From Nocardioides marinisabuli (GTDB lineage: Bacteria > Actinomycetota > Actinomycetes > Propionibacteriales > Nocardioidaceae), in NCBI RefSeq assembly GCF_013466785.1, contig NZ_CP059163.1, forward strand, positions 3,968,001 to 4,032,000: a DNA stretch of 64,000 bases, written 5' to 3'. Within the stretch, counting starts at the first letter, position 1, and each line of letters opens with the position of its first letter. The translations under genes were made by a program, and so were the position numbers. The notes below the pieces were generated by a model. That model saw nothing but the letters and a program-made list of their open reading frames with translations, was not told the origin of the DNA and made no database searches. Shown here one piece after another: positions 36,953 through 45,692 of this stretch.

Positions 36953-38101
36953 GTGCAGTCATCAGAGATCCGAGCGGCCGCCGGGGGCGCTGCCGTCGTG
37001 GGTGTCGCGTTCGGCATGGCGCGCTACGCCTACGGGCTCACGCTCCCGGACATGCAGGCGGAGTTCGACCTGTCCGAGCAGCTGACGGGACTGGTGGCCA
37101 GTGCGACCTTCGTCGGCTACCTCGTGGGGCTGCTTGGGGTGCCGGTGCTGGTCGCCCGCCGCGGTCCTCGGGCCCCGACCTCAGTGGGTGGCGCCTGCGG
37201 CGTGCTGGGCTGTTCGCTGGTCGCGGTCTCCCCGACCCCCGCGGTGCTGGCGGTCGGGGCCGTGCTCGCCGGGAGCGCGGCGGGGTGGGTGTGGGCGCCG
37301 TACTCGGACGTGCTGCGGGCCGTCGCCGCGCCCCGGCACCGGCCGACGCTGCTGGCCGTGGTCACCACCGGGACCGGGGTGGGCCTCGTCGGCCTCGGTG
37401 CGCTGGGGCTGCTGGCCCCGTTCGTCTCGTGGCGCCTGACCTGGGCCGGGATCGCCGTCGCCGCCGCGGTGGCCGCGGTCCTCAACCTGCGGCTCGTGCC
37501 GGCCCTCCCGCCGCCGGAGCGCCAGGAGGGAGGCGGCCGGCTGCCGTGGGCACGGCTGCTCGTCCCGCTCCTCTACACCGTGGCGTACTTCGTGGCGGTG
37601 ACGGTCTACTTCACCTACGCCAGCGACGCCGCCGAGGAGGCCGGCATGGCTGACTGGGCGCCGGCACTGGTCTTCGCGCTCATCGGTCTCGGTGGCCTGG
37701 TCGCCTTCTGGACCGGCCGGATGACGGCGCTGCTGGGCCCCACCGGGGTGGGCGCGGCCAGCCTCGGCGTCGTCGGCCTGGCGCTGGTCGGGCTCGGTCT
37801 CGCCCCGGGCGGGGCGCTGGTGCTGGCCTCGGCGCTCGTGCTCGGGGCCGGGTTCATGGTCGGGTCGTCGGTGCTGGCCATCTGGACCGCCGAGGCCTCC
37901 CCCGAGCGTCCCGGCACCGCCTTCACCGCAGCCCTGGTCGTCGGGGCGGTCACCTCGATCGTGACGCCCACGGTGACCGGCGCACTCGTGCCGGGCGCCG
38001 GGCTCGGCACCGTGCTGGTGCTGGCCGGTGGGCTGGCCGCGGCCTGTGCCGCGCTGCTCGCCGCGACGGGGCCGGCCCGGAGCGTGCTGGCCCGGGGGTG
38101 A
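36953..38101 (+). CDS. YbfB/YjiJ-type MFS transporter
   Basis: The 382-residue protein has about twelve transmembrane helices and begins with a typical first helix (GAAVVGVAFGMARYAYGLTLP) containing the GxxRYxYG pattern of the YbfB/YjiJ branch of the major facilitator superfamily. Substrate unknown. The GTG at 36953 is the only good start in a region otherwise occupied by the repeat array, which ends 60 bp upstream. The AI-2E-type transporter gene follows after 24 bp but has its own -10 element. Confidence 0.85.
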   Translation: MQSSEIRAAAGGAAVVGVAFGMARYAYGLTLPDMQAEFDLSEQLTGLVASATFVGYLVGLLGVPVLVARRGPRAPTSVGGACGVLGCSLVAVSPTPAVLAVGAVLAGSAAGWVWAPYSDVLRAVAAPRHRPTLLAVVTTGTGVGLVGLGALGLLAPFVSWRLTWAGIAVAAAVAAVLNLRLVPALPPPERQEGGGRLPWARLLVPLLYTVAYFVAVTVYFTYASDAAEEAGMADWAPALVFALIGLGGLVAFWTGRMTALLGPTGVGAASLGVVGLALVGLGLAPGGALVLASALVLGAGFMVGSSVLAIWTAEASPERPGTAFTAALVVGAVTSIVTPTVTGALVPGAGLGTVLVLAGGLAAACAALLAATGPARSVLARG

Positions 38102-38125
38102 GCGCGCAGGTCCTAGTCTGCTCGC

Positions 38126-39304
38126 ATGCACCCCCACCACGCCGCCCGCACCCCGACGCGCGAGCAGGTCGTCGGTCGAGGCATCGACTGGATCGCCCGG
38201 TGGACCGTGCGCTGGCTGCTGGTCGCGCTGGGCGCGGTCGCGCTCGGCTGGCTGGTCGGCAAGGGCTGGTCGATCATCCTGCCGGTGGTCCTGGCGCTGA
38301 TCCTGACCACCGTCCTGCAGCCGCCGGCCCGCTGGCTGGAGCGTCGTCTCCGGTTCCCGGCCGCGGTCGCGGCCCTGACGGTGATCCTGGTCGGGCTCGG
38401 CCTGGTGGGCGCCCTGGGCGTGACGATCGCGCCGTCGGTCGGCGAGCAGGCCGTCGAGCTGGCCGACTCGGCCTCGCTGGGCCTGGCCGAGGTGGAGCGG
38501 CTGGTCGCCGAGAGCTCGCTGCAGATCACCCAGACCCAGGTCGAGACCGCCGTCAGCGCCGCCCAGGACCGGCTGCAGTCCAGCGCCAGCAGCATCGCCT
38601 CGGGCGTGCTCGTCGGCGTCGGCGCCGTCACCTCGGCGCTGATCACCTTCATCCTGACCCTGGTGCTCTCGTTCTTCTTCCTCAAGGACGGGCCGCGCTT
38701 CCTGCCGTGGGTCCGCCGCCTCACCGGCGAGCGTGCCGGCCCCCACCTCGTCGAGGTCGGCGACCGCGCCTGGTCGACCCTGGGCGGGTTCGTGCGCACC
38801 CAGGCGCTCGTCGGGCTGATCGACGCCGTGCTGATCGGCATCGGGCTCGTCGTCGTCGGCGTGCCGCTGGCGGTCCCGCTGGCCGTGCTCACCTTCATCG
38901 CCGCCTTCGCCCCCATCGTCGGCGCGGTCGCCGTCGGGGCGCTGGCGGTGCTCGTGGCGCTGGTGGCCAACGGCTGGGTCTCGGCCCTCATCGTGCTGGC
39001 GATCGTGCTGGGCGTCCAGCAGCTCGAGGGCAACGTGCTGCTGCCCTGGCTCCAGGGACGCAGCCTGCGCCTGCACGCGGGCGTCGTGCTGCTGACCATC
39101 GTGCTGGGCTCGACCCTCTTCGGTGTCGCCGGCGCCTTCCTGGGTGTCCCCGCCGTGGCGGTGCTCGCGGTCGTGCTTCGCTACCTCGACGAGCAGGTGC
39201 AGGAACGCACCGGACCCCGTGAGGAGCCGCCGGGCAGCGAGGCGGAGGAGCCCCTCGAGCCGGACGCGCCGGACGAGCCGGTCGAGGACCCCCAGGACGC
39301 CTGA
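38126..39304 (+). CDS. AI-2E family transporter
   Basis: This 392-residue integral membrane protein has the two N-terminal helices, the central extended amphipathic region (about 95-170), and the later TM cluster with LQQLEGNVLLPWLQGRSL-type signature (QQLEGNVLLPWLQG) seen across the AI-2E (PerM/TqsA) superfamily. Members include autoinducer exporters and ion antiporters; no substrate can be assigned. The C-terminus is acidic and Pro-rich. TAGTCT (38114-38119) ends six bases before the ATG. A strong hairpin terminator follows the stop. Confidence 0.9.
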   Translation: MHPHHAARTPTREQVVGRGIDWIARWTVRWLLVALGAVALGWLVGKGWSIILPVVLALILTTVLQPPARWLERRLRFPAAVAALTVILVGLGLVGALGVTIAPSVGEQAVELADSASLGLAEVERLVAESSLQITQTQVETAVSAAQDRLQSSASSIASGVLVGVGAVTSALITFILTLVLSFFFLKDGPRFLPWVRRLTGERAGPHLVEVGDRAWSTLGGFVRTQALVGLIDAVLIGIGLVVVGVPLAVPLAVLTFIAAFAPIVGAVAVGALAVLVALVANGWVSALIVLAIVLGVQQLEGNVLLPWLQGRSLRLHAGVVLLTIVLGSTLFGVAGAFLGVPAVAVLAVVLRYLDEQVQERTGPREEPPGSEAEEPLEPDAPDEPVEDPQDA

Positions 39305-39310
39305 GACGAC

Positions 39311-39348
39311 ACGACGCCCGCCCCGCTGCTGCGCGGGGCGGGCGTCGT
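39311..39348. terminator. Bidirectional hairpin terminator
   Basis: A perfect 16-bp stem, ACGACGCCCGCCCCGC (39311-39326) with its complement at 39333-39348 around TGCTGC, sits seven bases after the AI-2E gene stop and 18 bases before the convergent tpx stop. Confidence 0.88.
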
Positions 39349-39366
39349 ACGTCGTGGGGTGGCGGC

Positions 39367-39861
39367 TCAGGCGAGCGCGGCGGCCACCGCGGCGTAGTCG
39401 GGCTCCTGGGCGATCTCGGGCACGAGCTGGCTGTGCAGCACGGTGCCGTCGGTGTCGATGACCACCACGGCGCGGGCCAGCAGGCCCTCGAACTTGCCGT
39501 CGGTCAGCGCCACTCCGTAGTCGTGGCCGAACGAGGAGCGGAACGTCGAGGCGGCCACGACGTTCTCGATGCCCTCGGCACCGCAGAAGCGGGCCTGGGC
39601 GAAGGGCAGGTCCTGCGAGACGCAGATGACCTGCGTGTCGGCCAGGCCGGCCGCCATCTCGTTGAACTCGCGCACGCTGGCCGCGCAGACGCCGGTGTCG
39701 ACGCTGGGGAAGATGTTCAGCACGGTGCGCTTGTCGGTGGGGCGGGTGACCTCGGTGGTGAGGTCGGTGCCGATCAGGTGGAAGTCGGGAGCGGTGCTGC
39801 CGATGGCGGGGAGGTCACCCACGAGCGTGACGGGGGTGCCTCCGAGTGCGGTGGTGGTCAT
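39367..39861 (-). CDS. tpx: Thiol peroxidase (atypical 2-Cys peroxiredoxin)
   Basis: Reduces hydrogen and alkyl hydroperoxides using thioredoxin. The 164-residue protein matches Tpx with peroxidatic Cys59 in PSVDTGVCAASVREF and resolving Cys93 in QARFCGAEGIE, corresponding to Cys61 and Cys95 of E. coli Tpx. The AHPC/TSA fold N-terminus GSTAPDFHLIGTDL is present. A TAGAAA hexamer ends six bases before the ATG, a possible leaderless start. No SigR-type element was seen upstream. Confidence 0.95.
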   Translation of the reverse strand: MTTTALGGTPVTLVGDLPAIGSTAPDFHLIGTDLTTEVTRPTDKRTVLNIFPSVDTGVCAASVREFNEMAAGLADTQVICVSQDLPFAQARFCGAEGIENVVAASTFRSSFGHDYGVALTDGKFEGLLARAVVVIDTDGTVLHSQLVPEIAQEPDYAAVAAALA

Positions 39862-39914
39862 GGGTGGTTTCTACCACCGCGCTCCACGCGCGCGCCCAGG
39901 TGTCCGCCGAGAGG

Positions 39915-40313
39915 TCAGGCCTTGACGGCCAGCACGGGGCAGGACGCGTCGAGCAGGATGCGCTGGGCGTTGGAGCCCAGGATCAGCTTGCCGACCGGCG
40001 AACGACGACGCAGCCCGATCACGAGCAGCTCGGCGTCGTTGTCGGAGGCCAGCCCGATCAGGTCCTCGGAGGGCTCGAAGCCGCGCACCAGCTGGCGCAG
40101 CTCGAAGTCGACGCCGGCGCCCTCGAGCTCGGCGCGCACCTCGTCCAGCTCGGTCTGCGTCCTGCTGGCCGCCTCGGAGTCGTACTCCTGGCCGCCGCGG
40201 TGGGAGGAGACGACCACGAGCCGCAGGCTGCGCAGCTTGGCCTCCTCGATCCCCCGCGCCAGCGCGGCGCGCCCCTCGGGCTTGTTCACGTAACCGACCA
40301 CGACGGTGCCCAT
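39915..40313 (-). CDS. Universal stress protein
   Basis: A single-domain UspA-fold protein of 132 residues. It starts MGTVVVGYVNKPEGRAAL and has the ATP-binding-type C-terminal loop GLRRRSPVGKLILGSNAQRILLDASCPVLAV, where G-x2-G-x9-G-(S/N) resembles the nucleotide-binding motif of ATP-binding Usp proteins. The ATG at 40313 is preceded by GGAGGA, so this mRNA has a leader. Function in stress or dormancy survival is inferred from the family. Confidence 0.92.
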   Translation of the reverse strand: MGTVVVGYVNKPEGRAALARGIEEAKLRSLRLVVVSSHRGGQEYDSEAASRTQTELDEVRAELEGAGVDFELRQLVRGFEPSEDLIGLASDNDAELLVIGLRRRSPVGKLILGSNAQRILLDASCPVLAVKA

Positions 40314-40447
40314 CGGTCCTCCTCGACCAGCTCGGTGCGCACGGCCGGTCCGACCGCGCTCCTGGCACGCTAGCCGATCGCGGCTCACCCCCGGCGCCTG
40401 TGGAGGAGCCGCGTCGGACAAGCCTGCGAGGCGGCAGGCTGGTCGAC

Positions 40448-40897
40448 GTGCCTCCCACCCCGCCGCCGTCGCCCGCCGACGGCGAGGGCCTGCACGAGCC
40501 GCTGCCGCGCGAGCTGGAGCGCACGCTGCGGCTGGCGGTGCTGCGCCACGTGGAGTCCGAGCCCCGGCGCCGCCACCCGACGGTGGTGCACGTCGGGCTC
40601 CCCGACGACCACGAGAACGTCTTCGCCTGCGCCCCGGGCGACCCCGCCGACCTGGGGGTCCGCACCGACGTGCTGCTGGCCCTCCTGGCCCGCGCGCCCC
40701 AGGACCGCCCGCTGGTGTGGATCACCCGCCCCGGCGAGCTCGTGACCCAGGACGACGACGCGTGCTGGGTGGCGGCGACCCGGGCGGCCGCCGGCGAGCT
40801 GGGCCGCCGCGTCGAGCTGGTGCTGGTCGGCCGGCACGGCTGGCGCGACCCCCGCTCCGGCCTCTCGCGCACCTGGAAGCGGCTGCGGCCGCGCTAG
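40448..40897 (+). CDS. Conserved hypothetical protein
   Basis: A soluble protein of about 149 residues (an in-frame GTG at 40400 would add 16) with a Pro-rich N-terminus, a helix (ELERTLRLAVLRHVE), and an alternating beta/alpha pattern (HPTVVHVGLPD, DRPLVWITRPGELV, RRVELVLVGRHGW). I do not recognise a family. Codon use matches its neighbours, so it is likely real. Its TAG stop shares the palindrome CTAG with the TAG stop of the convergent glutamate-cysteine ligase gene. Confidence 0.65.
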   Translation: MPPTPPPSPADGEGLHEPLPRELERTLRLAVLRHVESEPRRRHPTVVHVGLPDDHENVFACAPGDPADLGVRTDVLLALLARAPQDRPLVWITRPGELVTQDDDACWVAATRAAAGELGRRVELVLVGRHGWRDPRSGLSRTWKRLRPR

Positions 40898-42357
40898 TCC
40901 CAGGTGTGCACGGGCTCGTTGGTGTGCATCCGCTCGCGGTACTCCAGCACCGTCGCGCGCAGGGCGTCGTAGCGGTCCTGGTCGCCCCGGCGGCGCATCC
41001 GCTGCACGAACCACTCGGCGCCGTTGACACCGGTCAGGCAGCGCTGCTCGATGATGCCGAGCAGCCGGTCGCGCACGTCGGCCTCGACGCCCCACGACTC
41101 CAGCCCCTCGTGGGCCATCGGCAGCAGCCGGCGCAGCACCAGCTCGGTAGCCGGGACCTGGCCCACCCCGGGCCAGTAGACCTGGGCGTCGATGCCCTGC
41201 TGCGCGGCGACGTGGAGGTTCTCCTCGGCGGCGCTGAAGGACATCTGCGACCACAGCGGGCGCGGCGAGTCGACCAGGGCGCGCACCAGGCCGTAGTAGA
41301 AGGCGGCGTTGGCCACCGTGTCGACCACGGTCGGGCCGGCGGCCAGGAGCCGGTTCTCGACCCGCAGGTGGGGCACGTCGTCGACCACGTCGTAGACCGG
41401 CCGGTTCCAGCGGTAGACCGTGCCGTTGTGCAGCCGCAGCTCGGACAGCGCCGGGGTGCCACCGGCCTCCAGCACCTCCAGCGGGTCCTCGTCGTCGGTG
41501 ACCGGCAGCAGCGCCGGGAAGTAGCGCACGTTCTCCTCGAAGAGGTCGAAGACCGAGGTGATCCACCGCTCCCCGAACCACACCCGCGGACGCACGCCCT
41601 GGGCCTTGAGCTCCTCGCTGCGGGTCTCGGTGGCCTGCTCGAAGAGCGGGATGCGGGTCTCGCGCCACAGCTCGCGGCCCAGCAGGTACGGCGAGTTGGC
41701 CGCCAGCGCCAGCTGCGGCGCCGCGATCGCCTGCGAGGCGTTCCAGTACGCCGCGAACTGGTCGGGCGAGGTCTGCACGTGGAACTGGGTGCTGGTGCAC
41801 GCCGCCTCGGGCACGATCGAGTCGGCGGTGGTCTCCAGCGACTCCTCCCCCGAGATCGAGATGGAGATGTCCTCCCCGCGGGCGTCGAGGATCTGGTCGC
41901 TGAGCAGCGCGTAGCGCGGGTTGGCGCTGAGGGTCTGGCGGGTCATGTGGCCGTCGGCCAGGGTCGGCAGGATGCCGATCATCAACAGGTGCGCGCCGAC
42001 CTCCGAGGCCTTGGCCTCCGCGTCGTCGAGGTCGCGGCGCAGCTCGTCCTCGAACTGCGTCAGCCCGCCCTCGCGCAGCCGGGCCGGGGGCACGTTGATC
42101 TCGATGTTGTACTGGCCCAGCTCGGTCTGGAAGTCGGGGTCGGCGATGCGCTCGAGCACGTCGGCGTTCTTGAGCGCCGGGTCGCCGCGCTCGTCGATGA
42201 GGTTGAGCTCGACCTCGAGCCCGGTCATCGGGTCGTCGGTGTCGAACGCCGCCTCGCGCAGCATCCTGGCGAACACGTCGAGGCAGCGCCGCACCTTCGC
42301 CCGGTGCCGCGTGCGGTCCGCGCGGCTGAACTCCTGAGCCTCGACCTCTTCACCCAT
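40894..42357 (-). CDS. Glutamate-cysteine ligase family (GCS2) protein
   Basis: A 487-residue carboxylate-amine ligase. The N-terminal segment TGLEVELNLIDERGDP and the INVPPARL segment match the ATP-grasp-like GCS2 fold with acidic metal ligands; a long conserved middle includes STQFHVQ and SPYLLGRELWRETR. Actinobacteria use mycothiol rather than glutathione, so the product may be gamma-glutamylcysteine for ergothioneine-type chemistry or another gamma-glutamyl amide. TAGGGT (42364-42369, complement) ends six bases before the ATG, indicating a leaderless mRNA. Confidence 0.88.
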   Translation of the reverse strand: MGEEVEAQEFSRADRTRHRAKVRRCLDVFARMLREAAFDTDDPMTGLEVELNLIDERGDPALKNADVLERIADPDFQTELGQYNIEINVPPARLREGGLTQFEDELRRDLDDAEAKASEVGAHLLMIGILPTLADGHMTRQTLSANPRYALLSDQILDARGEDISISISGEESLETTADSIVPEAACTSTQFHVQTSPDQFAAYWNASQAIAAPQLALAANSPYLLGRELWRETRIPLFEQATETRSEELKAQGVRPRVWFGERWITSVFDLFEENVRYFPALLPVTDDEDPLEVLEAGGTPALSELRLHNGTVYRWNRPVYDVVDDVPHLRVENRLLAAGPTVVDTVANAAFYYGLVRALVDSPRPLWSQMSFSAAEENLHVAAQQGIDAQVYWPGVGQVPATELVLRRLLPMAHEGLESWGVEADVRDRLLGIIEQRCLTGVNGAEWFVQRMRRRGDQDRYDALRATVLEYRERMHTNEPVHTWD

Positions 42358-42411
42358 GCCTCGACCCTAGGCCCACCCGCGGCCCCGGGGCACCCTCCCT
42401 CAGGCGGGCCC

Positions 42412-43347
42412 TCAGGCGGGGCGCCCGGCCGGCGCCCACGCCCCCGGCGGCACCGCCCGCTCCAGCAGCTGGGCCACGTAGCCGCCGAGCACGTGGTCGG
42501 GGTCGACGGCCAGGCACCGGTCGACGGCGCACCAGGCCAGCGCGCCGCTGCCCGAGAGCCAGGCCGCGAAGCCCAGCACCGCCGCCGCGCCGGGGAGCCG
42601 CTCGTCGGGGGTGCGGCGCACCACCTGCGACCACAGGTCGACGTGCAGCACCGCGTCGGCACGCGTCATCGAGAGCCACGCCACGTCGCGCACCCGCGGG
42701 TCGACCAGCGCCTGCAGCAGGCCGGCCAGCTCGACGGGCCCGGGCTCGCGCCCGGTCGCCAGGCAGTCGGCCAGCAACGCGGAGACCTCGTCGGCGCCCA
42801 GGGCGGGCGTGCGTGCCAGGACCCGCGCCACCTCTGCGCGCCGCCCCGGGTCGGGGTCGAGGCTCGCGGCGAGCTCGTCGCGCGAGCGGTGGGTCACCCG
42901 GCCGTCGAGCACCGCCTGCGCGCGCAGCGGGTGGGCGCTGACGTCGTACGGCGTGCCGGTGCCGGGGCCGATGGCCGGCCAGTGCCGGCTGCCGTCGGCG
43001 CGGATGGTCTCGAGCACCTCGATGCCCGCGGCACCGAACGCGTCGACGAGGCTGCGCGCGCTGCGCCGCGCGGCATGGGCGTCGTGGGAGTAGAGGACCA
43101 GCAGCACCCGCGACACCCGGTGGTGCACGGCGGGCTCGACCAGCAGCCTGCTGATCGCCGCCACCTCGGCGTCGGTGGCGCCCGGCGGCGGCAGGTCCAG
43201 CCGGGCCTGGAACTGGTGCTCGGAGCCGAAGGTCAGCATCACCACGCAGTCCTCGGGCTCGAAGCCGAGCACGACCGGCACCAGGGCCAGGACGTCGACG
43301 GGGGCGCGGGCCACGAAGGTCCGGGTGGGCATCTCTGGAGTCGTCAT
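42412..43347 (-). CDS. DUF4192 domain-containing protein
   Basis: The 311-residue protein matches DUF4192: N-terminal LALVPVVLGFEPEDCVVMLTFG, followed by ISRLLVEPAVHH and RVLLVLYSHD, and a conserved C-terminus with WLSGSGALAWCAVDRCLAVDPDH. The family is common in actinobacteria and unassigned; the alternating hydrophobic strands suggest a soluble alpha/beta protein. The ATG at 43347 gives the normal start. The frame remains open upstream but belongs to the region before dinB. Confidence 0.87.
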   Translation of the reverse strand: MTTPEMPTRTFVARAPVDVLALVPVVLGFEPEDCVVMLTFGSEHQFQARLDLPPPGATDAEVAAISRLLVEPAVHHRVSRVLLVLYSHDAHAARRSARSLVDAFGAAGIEVLETIRADGSRHWPAIGPGTGTPYDVSAHPLRAQAVLDGRVTHRSRDELAASLDPDPGRRAEVARVLARTPALGADEVSALLADCLATGREPGPVELAGLLQALVDPRVRDVAWLSMTRADAVLHVDLWSQVVRRTPDERLPGAAAVLGFAAWLSGSGALAWCAVDRCLAVDPDHVLGGYVAQLLERAVPPGAWAPAGRPA

Positions 43348-43465
43348 GCCACGAGGCTGTCCGCGGAGCCGCGCCTCCGCACGGGCCCGCGGTCCGGCTG
43401 GGGACGGTCCGCCCGCAGCCACCGCCTGTGCACGACCGGCGGCCCGGCGCAGGTAGCGTGCCGGA

Positions 43466-44842
43466 GTGCGTTCCCAGGCCTCGGTCCTCCACCTGGACCT
43501 CGACGCCTTCTTCGCCGCCGTCGAGCAGCGCGACAAGCCCTCGCTGCGCGGCAAGCCCGTCGTCGTCGGCGGCGTCGGCGGGCGCGGCGTGGTCGCCACC
43601 GCGTCGTACGAGGCGCGGGTGCACGGGGTGCGCTCGGCCATGTCGACGCGCGAGGCCCGCTCGCGCTGCCCCCACGCGGCGTTCCTCTCGGGTCGCTTCC
43701 ACGCCTACCGCGAGGCCAGCGGCGTGGTGATGGGCCTGCTGCGCGAGGTCTCCCCGCTGGTCGAGCCGCTCTCGCTCGACGAGGCGTTCGTCGACCTCGA
43801 GCAGGCCGGGCTGCCCGACCTGGAGGTCGCCACCGTCACCGACTTCGCCCAGGACCTGCGCCGTCGCGTGCACGAGGCCACCGACGGGCTGACCGCCTCG
43901 GTGGGGGTGGCCACCAGCAAGCTGCTCGCCAAGATCGCCAGCGACCTCGACAAGCCCGACGGGCTGGTCGTGGTCGCCCCGGGCACCGAGCAGGAGCTGC
44001 TGCGCCCGATGCGGGCCACGATCATCCCCGGCGTCGGCCCCGCGACCGCCGAGCGGCTGCGGCGCGCGGGCATCACCACGGTCGCCGACCTCGAGGAGGC
44101 CGGTCTCGACGAGCTGGTGCGCCTGCTGGGCCGGGCCCACGGCGGCGGGCTGCACCTGCTCTCCCGCGCCCGCGACGACCGCCCGGTGGTCGCCGAGCGC
44201 GAGGCCAAGTCGGTCAGCGTCGAGGGCACCTACGACACCGACCTGTCCGACCTGCGCCTCATCGAGGGGCTGCTGGCGCGCCAAGCCGGCGAGGTGGCCA
44301 CCCGGCTGCGGGCCGCCGGGCTCTCGGGGCGCACGGTGACCATCAAGGTCCGCTTCCACGACTTCACCACCCTGAGCCGCTCCACGACCCTCGCCTCCCC
44401 CACCGACCACGGCCCGACGGTGGCGCGCAGCGCCCGGGCGCTGCTGGCCGAGCTGGTCGCCGGGCCCGACACCGGGCCGCAGGTGCGCGCCGGCGTGCGG
44501 CTGCTGGGCGTGGGCGTCTCGGGCCTGGCCGACTGGGTGCAGGAGGACCTCTTCGCCGACGCCGAGGACGACGGCGCCGAGGAGGAGGACGAGGAGCTGC
44601 CCGAGCCGCCGCGCGCGCGCCACCTCGGCGCCTGGGCGCCCGGCATGGACGTCGTGCACGCCGAGCTGGGCCGAGGCTGGGTGTGGGGCGCGGGACGGGG
44701 CGTGGTGACCGTGCGCTTCGAGACCCGCGAGACACCCGCCGGCCCCGTGCGCTCCTTCCCCGACGACGACCCGGCGCTGAGGGCCTGGACACCACCCGTG
44801 CCCGAGGAGCCGGCGCAGGACCCGCTCAGCGGGCCCGCGTGA
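43466..44842 (+). CDS. dinB: DNA polymerase IV (Y-family)
   Basis: A translesion polymerase of 458 residues. The catalytic metal ligands lie in LHLDLDAFF (Asp11, Asp13) and SLDEAFVDLE; the HhH thumb motif is IPGVGPATAERL and the little finger domain follows. The last 100 residues are an acidic linker (EEEDEELPE) and a small extra C-terminal module common in actinobacterial DinB. TAGCGT (43454-43459) ends six bases before the GTG. No LexA box precedes it, in contrast to the two HNH genes. Its 3' end overlaps pxpC by 17 bases. Confidence 0.94.
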   Translation: MRSQASVLHLDLDAFFAAVEQRDKPSLRGKPVVVGGVGGRGVVATASYEARVHGVRSAMSTREARSRCPHAAFLSGRFHAYREASGVVMGLLREVSPLVEPLSLDEAFVDLEQAGLPDLEVATVTDFAQDLRRRVHEATDGLTASVGVATSKLLAKIASDLDKPDGLVVVAPGTEQELLRPMRATIIPGVGPATAERLRRAGITTVADLEEAGLDELVRLLGRAHGGGLHLLSRARDDRPVVAEREAKSVSVEGTYDTDLSDLRLIEGLLARQAGEVATRLRAAGLSGRTVTIKVRFHDFTTLSRSTTLASPTDHGPTVARSARALLAELVAGPDTGPQVRAGVRLLGVGVSGLADWVQEDLFADAEDDGAEEEDEELPEPPRARHLGAWAPGMDVVHAELGRGWVWGAGRGVVTVRFETRETPAGPVRSFPDDDPALRAWTPPVPEEPAQDPLSGPA

Positions 44843-45692
44843 ACCGCACCGGCTCCCCCGGTCGCAGCTGGGCGCACTGCCACAGGTCGGCCGCCTCGAC
44901 GACCGCCACCACCGGGTAGCCACCCGTCGGCGGGTGGTCGGCCAGGAAGACCACCGGCAGCCCGCTCGGCGGCACCTGCACCGCCCCCAGCACCATCCCC
45001 TCGCTGGGCAGCTCGCCCGCACCGGCCAGCCCGAGCGGGGGCCCCTCGAGCCGCAGCCCCACCCGGTTCGACTCCGCGCCGACGACGTACGACGTCGCGC
45101 ACAGCCCGGCGAGCCCGCGCGGGCCGAGGCGCTCGGGGCGTGGGCCGGGGTGCACCCGCAGCAGGCCGGTGGGCCGCCCGGTCGGGGACGCGGCGGGCGC
45201 CTCGAGGGGGGCGGGCGGGGCCGTGGGCGTCCCCAGCGCGAGCACCTGGCCCTCGGCCAGCACCGGCGGCCCGACCCCGGCCAGGGTGTCGGTGGCGCGC
45301 GAGCCCAGCACCGGCGTGACGTCGAGGCCGCCGGCGAGCGCGACGTAGCTGCGCACCCCGGCGCCCGGGGCGCCCAGCCGCAGCACCGCTCCCGCGGGCA
45401 CGAGCTCGGCGCGGCCCAGCCCGACCGCCCGGCCGTCGACGCCCACCGGGGCCGCCGCCCCCGTCACCGCCACCCAGGTGGCGGCGGTCGGACGCAGCGC
45501 CAGCCCACCCAGGGTCACCTCGAGCAGGGCGTGGCCGGGCGGGTTGCCGACCAGCCGGTTCGCCAGCGCGGCGGCGGGCCGGTCGAGCGGCCCGGCGCGT
45601 GGCACCCCCAGGTGCTCCGACCCCGCGCGCCCCTGGTCCTGCACCGTGCACAGCGGCCCGGTGGCCAGCACCTCGACCGACCGGGCGCTCAC
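44826..45692 (-). CDS. pxpC: 5-oxoprolinase subunit C (biotin-dependent carboxyltransferase family)
   Basis: The 288-residue protein is the KipA/PxpC-type carboxyltransferase-like subunit: N-terminal TVQDQGRAGSEHLGVPRAGPLD, central TGAAAPVGVDG, and C-terminal SNRVGLRLEGPPL with SEGMVLGAVQVPPSGLPV. With PxpA and PxpB it forms an ATP-dependent 5-oxoprolinase that opens pyroglutamate to glutamate. The GTG at 45692 overlaps the pxpB stop as GTGA. Downstream it overlaps dinB end-to-end. Confidence 0.9.
   Translation of the reverse strand: MSARSVEVLATGPLCTVQDQGRAGSEHLGVPRAGPLDRPAAALANRLVGNPPGHALLEVTLGGLALRPTAATWVAVTGAAAPVGVDGRAVGLGRAELVPAGAVLRLGAPGAGVRSYVALAGGLDVTPVLGSRATDTLAGVGPPVLAEGQVLALGTPTAPPAPLEAPAASPTGRPTGLLRVHPGPRPERLGPRGLAGLCATSYVVGAESNRVGLRLEGPPLGLAGAGELPSEGMVLGAVQVPPSGLPVVFLADHPPTGGYPVVAVVEAADLWQCAQLRPGEPVRFTRAR

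Noticed and set aside
43348..43465. LexA box upstream of dinB
   Set aside because: Looked for CGAAC-N4-GTTCG and close variants; none is present.
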